From the NCBI GenBank assembly GCA_947856675.1, contig CANUCM010000139.1, positions 1-9,703 of the forward strand: a stretch of 9,703 nt of DNA. The letters are read 5' to 3'. This DNA is from an uncultured Clostridia bacterium. Its GTDB lineage: Bacteria; Bacillota; Clostridia; Oscillospirales; Butyricicoccaceae. The number at the start of each line of letters is the position of its first letter. Position 1 is the first letter of the stretch. The position numbers and the translations under genes are program-made. Below, in pieces: positions 1 through 7,452 of the stretch. The notes under the pieces are model-generated. The model searched no databases and was not told the origin of the DNA. It worked only from the letters and a program-made list of their open reading frames with translations.

Positions 1-1292
1 AGATGGGCGATGGCATCCAGCAGGTACTGGCTACTGCCGGTAACAACCACCTGGGCGGCGATGACTTCGATGAGCGCATCATCAACTACCTGGCTGACAC
101 CTTCAAGAATGAGAACGGCATCGACCTGCGCGGCGACCGTATGGCTATGCAGCGTCTGAAGGAAGCTGCTGAGAAGGCCAAGATTGAGCTGTCCGGCATG
201 ACCACTGCCAACATCAACCTGCCCTTCATCACTGCCGATGCCACCGGCCCCAAGCACATGGATGTCACCATTACCCGTGCCAAGTTCAATGAGCTGACCG
301 CGGATCTGGTCGACAAGACCATGGGCCCTGTGCGCCAGGCGCTGTCGGACGCCGGCCTGAGCACCGGCGAGCTGAGCAAAGTACTGCTGGTCGGCGGCTC
401 CAGCCGTATCCCCGCGGTGCAGGAAGCCGTGAAAAAGTTGACCGGAAAAGATCCGTTCAAGGGCATCAACCCCGACGAGTGCGTGGCGCTGGGCGCTGCC
501 ATCCAGGCGGGCGTTCTGGGCGGCGAAGTCAAGGATCTGCTGCTGCTCGATGTTACGCCGCTGTCGCTGGGTATTGAAACGCTGGGCGGCGTGTGCACCA
601 AAGTCATTGAGCGCAACACGACCATCCCGACCAAAAAGGCGCAGATCTTCTCCACGGCGGCCGACAACCAGCCTTCGGTGGAGATCCATGTGCTGCAGGG
701 CGAGCGCGACATGGCGGCCGACAACAAGACGCTGGGCCGTTTCCATCTCGACGGGATTCCCGCCGCGCCCCGCGGTGTGCCTCAGATTGAGGTGACGTTC
801 GATATCGACTCCAACGGCATTGTCAACGTGTCGGCAAAGGATCTCGGCACGGGCAAGGAGCAGAAGATCACCATTACCGCATCGACCAACCTCAGCAAGG
901 AGGACATCGACAAGGCGGTCAAGGAAGCCGAGCAGTTTGCGGAGGAAGACCACAAGCGCCGCGAGGCCATCGACACCCGCAACAATGCGGAAAACCTGAT
1001 TTACCAGACGGAAAAATCCCTGGGCGAGCTGGGCGACAAGGTGACGGCGGAAGAAAAGGCCCCCATCACCGAGCAGATTGAAAAGCTGAAGGAAGCGCTG
1101 AAAGGCGACAACACCGAAACGGTTAAGGCCGAGGCGGAAGAACTGACCAAGCGCTTTTACACCATCGCTGAAAAGCTCTACAAAGACGTAAAGCCCGAGG
1201 AGGGCAATGCGGCGCCCAAGACCGATGAAAACGGCAACACCGTGTATGACGCCGATTACAAGGTCGTGGACGACGAGGACAAGAAAGACTGA
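1..1292 (+). CDS. dnaK: Molecular chaperone DnaK (Hsp70), 5' end outside the window
   Basis: Cytoplasmic Hsp70 ATPase that binds exposed hydrophobic peptide segments in ATP-driven cycles with DnaJ and GrpE. The reading frame is open from base 3 and the true start lies upstream. The first codon, an ATG, is not the start, because it falls where DnaK proteins have the conserved 'x-GDG' strand of the nucleotide-binding domain, roughly 180 residues in. The 429 visible residues contain the rest of that domain (GGDDFD near residue 18; third Hsp70 signature VLLVGGSSRIP near 127), the linker DLLLLDVTPLSLG (about 178-190), the beta-sandwich substrate-binding domain (about 190-300) and the helical lid (about 300-400). 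The tail ends in an acidic segment, YKVVDDEDKKD. Total length would be near 610, normal for the family. The TGA stop is followed at once by TAA. Codon use changes sharply near base 300 (see findings). dnaJ follows after 91 bases. The family call is very secure. Confidence 0.98.
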   Translation, partial: MGDGIQQVLATAGNNHLGGDDFDERIINYLADTFKNENGIDLRGDRMAMQRLKEAAEKAKIELSGMTTANINLPFITADATGPKHMDVTITRAKFNELTADLVDKTMGPVRQALSDAGLSTGELSKVLLVGGSSRIPAVQEAVKKLTGKDPFKGINPDECVALGAAIQAGVLGGEVKDLLLLDVTPLSLGIETLGGVCTKVIERNTTIPTKKAQIFSTAADNQPSVEIHVLQGERDMAADNKTLGRFHLDGIPAAPRGVPQIEVTFDIDSNGIVNVSAKDLGTGKEQKITITASTNLSKEDIDKAVKEAEQFAEEDHKRREAIDTRNNAENLIYQTEKSLGELGDKVTAEEKAPITEQIEKLKEALKGDNTETVKAEAEELTKRFYTIAEKLYKDVKPEEGNAAPKTDENGNTVYDADYKVVDDEDKKD

Positions 1293-1303
1293 TAAAGCGC
1301 CGC

Positions 1304-1332
1304 GGCGGGGAAGGGAAGGTCCCTTCTCCGCC
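1304..1332 (+). promoter_or_regulatory. Intercistronic hairpin between dnaK and dnaJ
   Basis: A 13-bp stem, GGCGGGGAAGGGA (1304-1316) with TCCCTTCTCCGCC (1320-1332), has a single G-U wobble in the RNA and a 3-base loop. No T-tract follows, so it does not look like a standard intrinsic terminator. It begins 11 bases after the dnaK stop and ends 34 bases before the likely dnaJ ribosome binding site. By inference it could stabilise the dnaK 3' end after mRNA processing or reduce read-through, giving more DnaK than DnaJ. The pairing is seen; the role is not shown. Confidence 0.6.
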
Positions 1333-1383
1333 CTTGGCTGCCGGTAATTTCAGCCAAATCCGAGCGAAAGGAAGACTATCCAT

Positions 1384-2526
1384 ATGCCGCAGCAAAAGCG
1401 CGACCTCTATGAAGTACTGGGAATTACAAAAGGCGCATCCGATGACGAGATAAAAAAAGCCTACCGCAAGCTGGCAAAGAAGTATCATCCCGACCTGAAT
1501 CCGGGCGACAAAGAGGCCGAACAGAAAATGAAAGAGGTCAACGCCGCCTATGAGGTTTTGTCCGACAAGGAGAAAAAGGCGAGGTACGACCAGTTTGGCC
1601 ATGCGGGCATTGATCCCAACTATGCGCCGGGCGGCTCAGGCGGCTATGGCGGATTTGAGGATTTTGACCTGGGCAATATTTTTGATTCTTTCTTCGGCGG
1701 TGCGTTTGGCGGACAAAGTGCCCGGCGGCAAAACGGTCCCCAGCGCGGCGAGAACATACGCGTCAATCTGACGCTCAGCTTTGAAGAAGCGGCGTTCGGC
1801 TGCGAAAAGGACGTTACCATCACGCGGGCCGAGAAGTGCAGCGACTGCGGAGGCAGCGGGGCCCAGGCCGGTACATCGGCCGAAACCTGCCCGCTTTGCC
1901 ACGGCACCGGCCAGGTGAAGACGACGCAGCGTACGCCGTTTGGTGTATTTTCGTCTTCGGCGCCCTGCCAGAACTGCCACGGGACGGGCCGTGTAATCAA
2001 AAACCCGTGCAAGACCTGCGGCGGGAGCGGGCGCGTGCGCAAAAGCCGCACCATCCGCGTCCGTGTCCCGGCGGGCATTGACGAAGGGCAGATTATTTCG
2101 CTGCGCGGCGAAGGGCATGCCGGGGTAAACGGCGGGCCCAACGGCGACATGTATGTAACGGTTACGCTGCGGCCGCACAAGCTGTTTAAGCGCAACGGGC
2201 AGGACGTGCTGCTGGAAATGCCGATTTCCTTTGTCCAGGCGACGCTGGGTGCGACGCTGACCGTGCCGACTATCGACGGGAAAGTACAGTATGACCTGCC
2301 GGAAGGCACGCAGACGGGCACGGTTTTCCGGCTTAAGGGAAGCGGTATTCCCAACCCGAGCGGCCGCGGGCGGGGCGATCAGTACGTCAAGGTCAACATC
2401 GAAATCCCCAAAAACCTCACATCGGAGCAAAAGGATATTTTGCGCCGGTTTGAAGAGGCCGTGGGTGACAGCCACTATCAGGAAAAGAAAGGATTCTTTT
2501 CCAAAATGAAGGACTTGTTTAAATAA
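1384..2526 (+). CDS. dnaJ: Chaperone protein DnaJ (Hsp40, class A)
   Basis: Co-chaperone that delivers unfolded clients to DnaK and stimulates its ATPase. At 380 residues it is a standard full-length class A DnaJ. It has a J domain (about 5-70) with the essential HPD motif at residues 35-37, a Gly/Phe-rich linker (about 75-115), and a zinc-binding domain with all four CxxCxGxG repeats, beginning at Cys152, Cys169, Cys195 and Cys209 (CSDCGGSG, CPLCHGTG, CQNCHGTG, CKTCGGSG). These ligate two zinc ions. The two C-terminal beta domains that bind client peptides follow (about 225-345). Every diagnostic residue is present. The ATG at 1384 is preceded by AAAGGAAG (1367-1374) at a 9-base spacing, and the protein begins directly with the J domain, so the start is well supported. 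It is co-directional with dnaK, and a terminator follows the TAA stop immediately, so it ends the operon. Confidence 0.98.
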   Translation: MPQQKRDLYEVLGITKGASDDEIKKAYRKLAKKYHPDLNPGDKEAEQKMKEVNAAYEVLSDKEKKARYDQFGHAGIDPNYAPGGSGGYGGFEDFDLGNIFDSFFGGAFGGQSARRQNGPQRGENIRVNLTLSFEEAAFGCEKDVTITRAEKCSDCGGSGAQAGTSAETCPLCHGTGQVKTTQRTPFGVFSSSAPCQNCHGTGRVIKNPCKTCGGSGRVRKSRTIRVRVPAGIDEGQIISLRGEGHAGVNGGPNGDMYVTVTLRPHKLFKRNGQDVLLEMPISFVQATLGATLTVPTIDGKVQYDLPEGTQTGTVFRLKGSGIPNPSGRGRGDQYVKVNIEIPKNLTSEQKDILRRFEEAVGDSHYQEKKGFFSKMKDLFK

Positions 2527-2558
2527 AAAATGCGGGCCGAACGGCCCGCATTTTTTTT
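2527..2558 (+). terminator. Rho-independent terminator after dnaJ
   Basis: A perfect 8-bp GC-rich stem, TGCGGGCC (2531-2538) with GGCCCGCA (2543-2550), closes a GAAC loop. It is preceded by an A-run that starts within the TAA stop of dnaJ and followed by eight T (2551-2558). It ends the dnaK-dnaJ transcript and separates it from the two-component genes. The flanking A and T runs could also allow some termination from the opposite strand. Confidence 0.93.
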
Positions 2559-2586
2559 GCCTGTAGCGCGGCGGCAGGGGCTAAGA

Positions 2587-2592
2587 TATAAT
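2587..2592 (+). promoter_or_regulatory. Candidate -10 element for the two-component operon
   Basis: A perfect TATAAT hexamer lies in an A/T-rich patch 55 bases upstream of the response-regulator start, in the only stretch available for a promoter after the dnaJ terminator. No convincing -35 hexamer sits 16-18 bases upstream. The nearest TTG-type hexamer (TTGCCT, 2557-2562) is 24 bases away, too far unless the real -10 is the overlapping TAAGAT (2582-2587), which would give 19. The promoter may therefore depend on an activator, possibly the response regulator itself; that is inference. Confidence 0.4.
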
Positions 2593-2647
2593 ATAAAAGT
2601 CAACAATGTGCTGAAACGACACAGAGAGTACAAAAGGGGGCGTTATC

Positions 2648-3346
2648 ATGGGGGCAGAAAGAGAGGTGCGTGCCATGAGCTGCCGAATCTTGATTGCCGA
2701 GGATGAAAGCCAGCTGTGCGAGGTGCTGTGTGATTACTTCCGGAGCAAGGGGCAAACTCCCGTACCGGCGGGCAGCGGTGCACAGGCGCTGGCGCTGGCT
2801 GAAAGCGAGGATTATGACGCTGTGCTGCTTGACATCATGATGCCTGAGCTCGACGGGTTTTCCGTGTGCCGCGCGCTGCGGAAAAAGCAGGAGGTCCCCA
2901 TTGTTTTTCTCACGGCGCTGTCGGACGAGGAGGATAAGCTGCTGGGATATGAGCTGGGCGCGGATGATTATGTGACAAAGCCCTTTACACTGTCTGTGCT
3001 GTATGCAAAGACCATGGCGCTGATTCGGCGCTCGAGGGGCAGCGTGCGCACAGAGGATCGCATTACGGCCGGCGGGCTGACGCTGGTGCTGTCACAGCAG
3101 AAGGTATTTGCAGATCGGCGTGAAATTGCGCTGACGCCCAAGGAATATGCCCTGCTGCGCTGCCTGATGCAAAATCGCAACATGGTTTTAAGCCGCGAAC
3201 AGCTGCTTGTTAAATGCTGGGGCTATGACTATGAAGGGGAGGCACGCGCGGTCGACACCCACATAAAGCGTCTGCGGGAAAAACTGGGTGAGCATGCCGG
3301 GTGTATTAAGACCGTCATTAAGGCCGGGTACAGACTGGAGGGGTGA
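2648..3346 (+). CDS. OmpR/PhoB-family response regulator transcription factor
   Basis: Cytoplasmic DNA-binding output protein of a two-component system, 232 residues. The N-terminal receiver domain (about 12-125) shows the acidic pair E18-D19, the phospho-accepting D62 in LLDIMMPELDG, the switch residue T89 and the conserved K111 in TKPF. A winged-helix effector domain (about 135-230) ends in the usual KTVIKAGYRL strand. Two starts are possible. ATG 2648 has a G-rich site (2635-2640) at 7 bases. ATG 2675 has GAGAGG (2661-2666) at 8 bases, starts right at the receiver fold (MSCRILIAEDE) and would place the phospho-acceptor at D53, as in many relatives; I cannot separate the two. It is followed by the histidine kinase after 2 bases. 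Its targets are unknown, and general resemblance to PhoP/VanR-type regulators does not settle its role. Confidence 0.95.
   Translation: MGAEREVRAMSCRILIAEDESQLCEVLCDYFRSKGQTPVPAGSGAQALALAESEDYDAVLLDIMMPELDGFSVCRALRKKQEVPIVFLTALSDEEDKLLGYELGADDYVTKPFTLSVLYAKTMALIRRSRGSVRTEDRITAGGLTLVLSQQKVFADRREIALTPKEYALLRCLMQNRNMVLSREQLLVKCWGYDYEGEARAVDTHIKRLREKLGEHAGCIKTVIKAGYRLEG
3337..3343 (+). promoter_or_regulatory. Ribosome binding site that decides the kinase start
   Basis: GGAGGGG lies inside the last codons of the response regulator. It is correctly spaced (GGAGG then 7 bases) for ATG 3349, but it overlaps the alternative GTG at 3343, which would then have no usable site. The ATG is therefore the better start. 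Placement within the upstream gene suggests translational coupling. Confidence 0.7.
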
Positions 3347-3348
3347 AA

Positions 3349-5316
3349 ATGAAACGAAAGCGCAGGCATGTCATGCCGGCCGTCACACTTCGCATGGGAG
3401 TATTTACACTGGTGCTCTGGTTTGCCTGTATAGCGGCCATGACGCTGGCAGTGGCGCAGTATATATTCCAGGCTCTGCTAAACCGGGCCATAGACTTTCC
3501 GCAGTACGCCCTGATGGTGGGCGGGCTGGAGGATGGGAAACAGCCTGAGTATCCCGGCGCGCTGGAGTACAATATGAACCGTGCGATAGCGAAATCGGAC
3601 TTTCGCGTGCAGCCGCCAAGCTACAGTGGCGTTCCGGGAATGGAAAATATGCCCAGCATGTTTCAAAGCGGCGCCGAAGACTGTGAAACAGCCATGATCT
3701 TTTTAAACAGCAGCGGGAATACCGTGCGGGAAAGCGGAGATTTCATGTACTTTCGCTATGCCGCGCAGGAACAGTGGGAAGCGGGCGAAGAAGATATTTG
3801 CGGTTATGCCTGGGTGGACCTGGGAAATCCGGAGGATGAGCGCTTTTCCGTTTTGCGCACGAGCTATGCAGGAATAAAGGAGGTCGGTCACAGGGTCATC
3901 CGCATGACGGGAACCTTTGATGGTTCACGTTTTGAGCCGTCGTCCATGGCGTTTTTGGCAGAGAGCAGCTATTATGCCGCGCTGGATGAGCTGTCGCCCG
4001 GTTGGGATCAGCTGAGCGAGCCGCCGTATACGCAGGCAGAGCTGGATGCGCGCGGCCTGATTTCCTGGGATGTGCGGTTTGAAAACCCGGCGCCGGAGGG
4101 CAGCGTGACGATATATGCCATTTCACCGGAAATGACGCTGTATGAGCCGCAGGGGGCGGTGCAGTACCGGGAAACAGAGGAGCATGAAAGCCTTTTGCAG
4201 CTGTTAAAGAGCATGGATTATTACTATGACAAGGGCGCGATGACATTTGCTTACGGGGCGTCTGAGTATTCGCTCAGGGAGATGATTGTGTTCAGCTCCT
4301 GGGGGGTGCATATGCAGACGGATTCCGAGTATACCGTGGTGACCGCCATGCGTGCAAGCCCCTTGCGTCTGGCCGCAGGGTTTTTAAAACCGGTGTATAT
4401 CGCAACGGGCGCGCTGGCGCTTATCGGTTTTCTGCTTGTGCGGCGCAGCGTTAAAAAGAATGTGGCGCGGCCGCTGACGCAAATGATCGATGGGATGCAG
4501 GAAGGATGGACGCATCTGCAGACTCTGCGGGAAAAGCCGCCACGCTGGCAGGAAATGCATACGCTGTATACGCAGTATGAGCAGACAAGGGAGCAGCTGC
4601 ACGAGGGAAAAGCCGAATGTGCACGGCTTAATAAGGCGCTTGAGTACGCCAAAACCGCAGAGCAAAACCGGCGGCAGATGACATCCAATATAGCGCATGA
4701 GCTGAAGACCCCGCTGGCGGTAATTCACAGCTATGCCGAGGGCCTGAAGGAGCATATTGCGGAGCACAAGCGGGAAAGGTATCTTGATGTAATCCTTTCA
4801 GAGAGTGAAAGAATGGATGCCATGGTGCTGGAGCTTTTGGACCTGTCGCGCCTGGAAGCGGGAAAGGTAAAGCTTGCGCACGATGAGTTTTCGCTCAGCG
4901 GCCTTGTTCGCGGCATCGCAGAAAAGCTGGAGACGGCCATACAGGAAAAAGAGCTGCAGGTAACCTTTGACGCGCCGCAGGCCTGCCTGGTGACAGCCGA
5001 CGAGGCTCGCATCGGCCAGGTGGTTGAAAACTTTATGACCAATGCCGTCAAGTACACGCCGTGCGGCGGGAATATTGCGGTTCGCATTTCGCAGCAGCAG
5101 GGGAAAACCACGGTTTCCATTGCAAACGACTGCGAGGCGCTGTCGGCAGAGCAGCTGGCCAGAGTGTGGGATACATTTTACCGTGTGCAGCCGGAGCGTG
5201 ACCGGAAGGGAAGCGGCCTGGGGCTTGCGATAGCCAAAAACATCGTCGAGCTGCACGGCGGAACATGCGGTGCGCGCAGCATTCCCACCGGGGTGGAGTT
5301 TTATTTTACGATATAA
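3349..5316 (+). CDS. Membrane sensor histidine kinase, partner of the upstream regulator
   Basis: This 655-residue kinase should autophosphorylate on histidine in response to a signal and pass the phosphate to the neighbouring regulator. After a basic N-terminus come a first membrane helix (about 16-38), a large extracytoplasmic region (about 40-340) rich in Tyr and acidic residues that I cannot assign, a second helix (about 347-364), a HAMP-like segment, and a helical linker (about 400-443). The HisKA domain has the H-box NIAHELKTPL with phospho-accepting His450. The ATPase domain has an N-box with N561/N565 (NFMTNAVKYT), an F-box (WDTFYR, 607-612) and a G2 box GSGLGL (621-626). The G1 box is atypical: NDCEAL (593-598) stands where DxGxG is expected. 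Start at ATG 3349; a GTG at 3343 would add two residues and overlap the regulator's stop. It ends at a two-way terminator. The family is secure, the signal unknown. Confidence 0.95.
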   Translation: MKRKRRHVMPAVTLRMGVFTLVLWFACIAAMTLAVAQYIFQALLNRAIDFPQYALMVGGLEDGKQPEYPGALEYNMNRAIAKSDFRVQPPSYSGVPGMENMPSMFQSGAEDCETAMIFLNSSGNTVRESGDFMYFRYAAQEQWEAGEEDICGYAWVDLGNPEDERFSVLRTSYAGIKEVGHRVIRMTGTFDGSRFEPSSMAFLAESSYYAALDELSPGWDQLSEPPYTQAELDARGLISWDVRFENPAPEGSVTIYAISPEMTLYEPQGAVQYRETEEHESLLQLLKSMDYYYDKGAMTFAYGASEYSLREMIVFSSWGVHMQTDSEYTVVTAMRASPLRLAAGFLKPVYIATGALALIGFLLVRRSVKKNVARPLTQMIDGMQEGWTHLQTLREKPPRWQEMHTLYTQYEQTREQLHEGKAECARLNKALEYAKTAEQNRRQMTSNIAHELKTPLAVIHSYAEGLKEHIAEHKRERYLDVILSESERMDAMVLELLDLSRLEAGKVKLAHDEFSLSGLVRGIAEKLETAIQEKELQVTFDAPQACLVTADEARIGQVVENFMTNAVKYTPCGGNIAVRISQQQGKTTVSIANDCEALSAEQLARVWDTFYRVQPERDRKGSGLGLAIAKNIVELHGGTCGARSIPTGVEFYFTI

Positions 5317-5317
5317 C

Positions 5318-5363
5318 AAAAAAACAGGCGGCATGGTGTAACTGCCATGCCGCCTGTTTTTTT
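5318..5363. terminator. Bidirectional intrinsic terminator between convergent operons
   Basis: A perfect 12-bp stem, CAGGCGGCATGG (5325-5336) with CCATGCCGCCTG (5345-5356), is extended by seven A (5318-5324) against seven T (5357-5363), with an 8-base loop. It starts one base after the kinase stop and ends 12 bases from the end of the permease gene on the other strand. A T-run follows the stem whichever strand is read, so it can end both transcripts. Confidence 0.93.
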
Positions 5364-5375
5364 ACAGGTCTTTAT

Positions 5376-6353
5376 TCAGCGTTCTTCACGGAAATAAGGA
5401 GTGCCGAGTGCGGCGGGAGGCTGATTTTCGCGGCGGTGCTTGAAGCTGACAAAAATCAGCACGACAACGGTGGCCACATACGGCAGCGTATCATACAGCT
5501 GTGTCGGGATACCCAGAGAAACATACAGGCGCATGATGGACAGGGCGCCGAAGACCAGCGACCCAATCAGTGCGCGGGCCGGGCTCCACATGGCGAAGAT
5601 GACAAGGGCTACGGCAATCCAGCCTTTGCCGTCCACGCAGTTGTGGACCCAGATGCCGCCGCATGTTACCATGACGACATACATGCCTCCGATGCCGCAG
5701 ATGCCGCCGCCGATACAGGTGGCGGCGTATTTGCAGCGGGTGACATTGATGCCGGCGGCGTCGGCCGTCTGGGGGTTTTCGCCGACTGCCCGCAGGCAGA
5801 GACCCTTGCGGGAGTGCTTAAGAAACCATGCCATGGCAAGTGCGATGACGACGGCCAGATACACGAGAATGTTATAGCTGAACAGCAGCTTTCCCAGGAC
5901 GGGAATGTCAGATAAAACGGGAATCCGGATGCCGAGGAAGGCGGATTTGATGACATCGCCGACGGCGGCATAGCCCGATTCCGAGCGGCTGGCCATAACC
6001 TCGCCGAAAAAGTTGGCAAAGCCGGTGCCGAAAATGGTCAGGGCAAGGCCTGTGACATTCTGGTTGGCACGCAGCGTGACCGTCAGCAGGCTGAAAATCA
6101 ACGAGCCGAAAGCGCCGCAGGCAAAAGCGCAGGCAATGGCAATGAGCACGGCGACGGCGCCGGAAGGGGACTGTACGAGGCGCTCGTAATAGTAGGCGCC
6201 GGCCAGGCCGGCCACACCGCCCATAAACATAATGCCTTCGACGCCGAGATTGAGATTGCCGGATTTTTCGGTCAGAATTTCGCCCAGGGTGCCAAGCAGC
6301 AGCGGTGTGCCGGCCAGCACGGCGGCGACCAGAAGGTTAATGACGCTATCCAT
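5376..6353 (-). CDS. nupQ: Nucleoside-type ABC transporter permease (second permease)
   Basis: Integral membrane subunit of an ABC importer, 325 residues, close to the usual length of NupQ/YufQ-type permeases of the branched-chain/sugar permease superfamily. The family-typical motif NLNLGVEGIM is at residues 33-42. About eight to ten hydrophobic segments follow, including ones near 4-22, 40-55, 68-92, 100-115, 155-178, 215-232, 243-275 and 283-303. A cytoplasmic loop with RAVGENPQTADAAGINV (about 190-206) matches the ATPase-contacting region of this family. The ATG at 6353 is preceded by AAAGGAG at 8 bases and overlaps the end of the upstream permease by 8 bases, indicating translational coupling. 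It should pair with the other permease to form the translocation channel. It is the last gene of the operon. The symbol rests on family and gene order; purine or riboflavin relatives (Rns, Rfu) look similar. Confidence 0.9.
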   Translation of the reverse strand: MDSVINLLVAAVLAGTPLLLGTLGEILTEKSGNLNLGVEGIMFMGGVAGLAGAYYYERLVQSPSGAVAVLIAIACAFACGAFGSLIFSLLTVTLRANQNVTGLALTIFGTGFANFFGEVMASRSESGYAAVGDVIKSAFLGIRIPVLSDIPVLGKLLFSYNILVYLAVVIALAMAWFLKHSRKGLCLRAVGENPQTADAAGINVTRCKYAATCIGGGICGIGGMYVVMVTCGGIWVHNCVDGKGWIAVALVIFAMWSPARALIGSLVFGALSIMRLYVSLGIPTQLYDTLPYVATVVVLIFVSFKHRRENQPPAALGTPYFREER

Positions 6354-7452
6354 GCTTTCGCTCCTTTCCCGGGCGGAGGATCAGGCGGTAATTGATAAAG
6401 AACTCGCATCCCAGCATAAAAAACAGAATGATGCCCGTCAGCACCTCAGCGGCGGAAGCGGGAATGAGAAACTCGGTCTGGATACGGCCGGAGCCCTTTT
6501 GCAAAATGGCCAGAAGCGAAGCGATAAACACCATGACAACGGGGTTCAGCTTGGCAAGCCAGGCGACCGTAATGGCGGTAAAGCCGATGCCGCCCGCGGT
6601 ATTTTCCGTCAGGGTGTAGTTGGCGCCCGAAACCTGCAAAAAGCCGACCAGCCCGGCAATGGCGCCGGACAAAAGCATGGTGCGAATAATGATGCGGGCA
6701 ACGTTCATGCCGGCGTAACGGGCCGTAGGTTCGCTTTCGCCGACCACGGCAATCTCATATCCGTGCTTGCTGCGGTACAGATACACAGTCATGGCCACAA
6801 CGAGCACCAGAACAAAAATCCAGCCGATGTGCACGCCAAACAGGCGGGGGAGCTTTGCGGATTCGCCGAACATGGCGATTTTGGGAAACCCGCCGCTCGA
6901 AGGCTTTTTCCAGGGCCCGTTTTGAAGATAACGCTCAAAGCCGAGGATGATGTAGTTGAGCATCAGCGTAAACAGCGTTTCGTTGGTTCCCCAGCGGGCT
7001 TTGAACAGAGCGGGAATGACGCCCCACAGGGCTCCGGCGGCCAGCGCGGCGGCCATCATGACGAGCAGCAGAACCGGCCGGGGCAGGGACTGTCCGTGAA
7101 ACAGGGCAAAGTAGCTTGCGGCGATGGCTCCGGCCATAATCTGACCTTCGGCGCCGATGTTCCAGAACTTCATTTTAAAGGCGGGGGCAATGGCGATGGC
7201 CGCACCCAAAAGAGGGATTGCCTTTTTGATGGTTTCCGTCAGCGCGGTTTTGCTTCCCAGCGCGCCGATGATCATCTGTCCGTATACGGGTCCGGGGTTG
7301 TGGCCCAGCGCCAGAATGAGCAAAGCGCCGGTCAGAACGGCGCCGAGCGCCGCCAGGGCTCGGATGCACCAGGCTTTGCGCGTGGAAATATCGCCGCGCT
7401 TGACGATGCGCACAAGCGGTTCGCGGTGTGCGCTTTTGCTGCGTGCCGTCAT
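6346..7452 (-). CDS. nupP: Nucleoside-type ABC transporter permease (first permease)
   Basis: Membrane subunit of the same importer, 368 residues. A basic cytoplasmic N-terminus (about 1-28) precedes the first helix (about 29-49). The hallmark FWNIGAEGQ lies at 96-104, followed by multiple hydrophobic segments to the C-terminus. A loop with AVVGESEPTARYAGMNV is the likely ATPase-docking region and corresponds to a similar loop in the neighbouring permease. The frame stays open about 120 bases further upstream, to an ATG at 7572, but that part lies inside the ATPase gene and is a shadow of it. The ATG at 7452 has AAGGAGG (7462-7468) at 9 bases and forms a 4-base ATGA overlap with the ATPase stop. 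It is homologous to NupP/YufP and to RnsC/BmpC-like permeases. Transporter type is secure; the ligand is inferred from the family. Confidence 0.9.
   Translation of the reverse strand: MTARSKSAHREPLVRIVKRGDISTRKAWCIRALAALGAVLTGALLILALGHNPGPVYGQMIIGALGSKTALTETIKKAIPLLGAAIAIAPAFKMKFWNIGAEGQIMAGAIAASYFALFHGQSLPRPVLLLVMMAAALAAGALWGVIPALFKARWGTNETLFTLMLNYIILGFERYLQNGPWKKPSSGGFPKIAMFGESAKLPRLFGVHIGWIFVLVLVVAMTVYLYRSKHGYEIAVVGESEPTARYAGMNVARIIIRTMLLSGAIAGLVGFLQVSGANYTLTENTAGGIGFTAITVAWLAKLNPVVMVFIASLLAILQKGSGRIQTEFLIPASAAEVLTGIILFFMLGCEFFINYRLILRPGKERKHG

Noticed and set aside
1636..2475. Long minus-strand open frames opposite dnaJ (also 1644-2354)
   Set aside because: They are mirror frames of dnaJ, whose J domain and zinc repeats are intact. 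They show no independent motifs and overlap each other in different frames.
2607..2623. Possible operator dyad TGTG...CACA upstream of the response regulator
   Set aside because: Only four bases pair on each side, which is expected by chance; OmpR-family sites are usually direct repeats, and I see none that is convincing.
5265..5915. A 216-codon + strand open frame running from the kinase end through the terminator into the permease gene
   Set aside because: It crosses the two-way terminator and is antisense to the conserved permease. It has no domain or plausible start signal.
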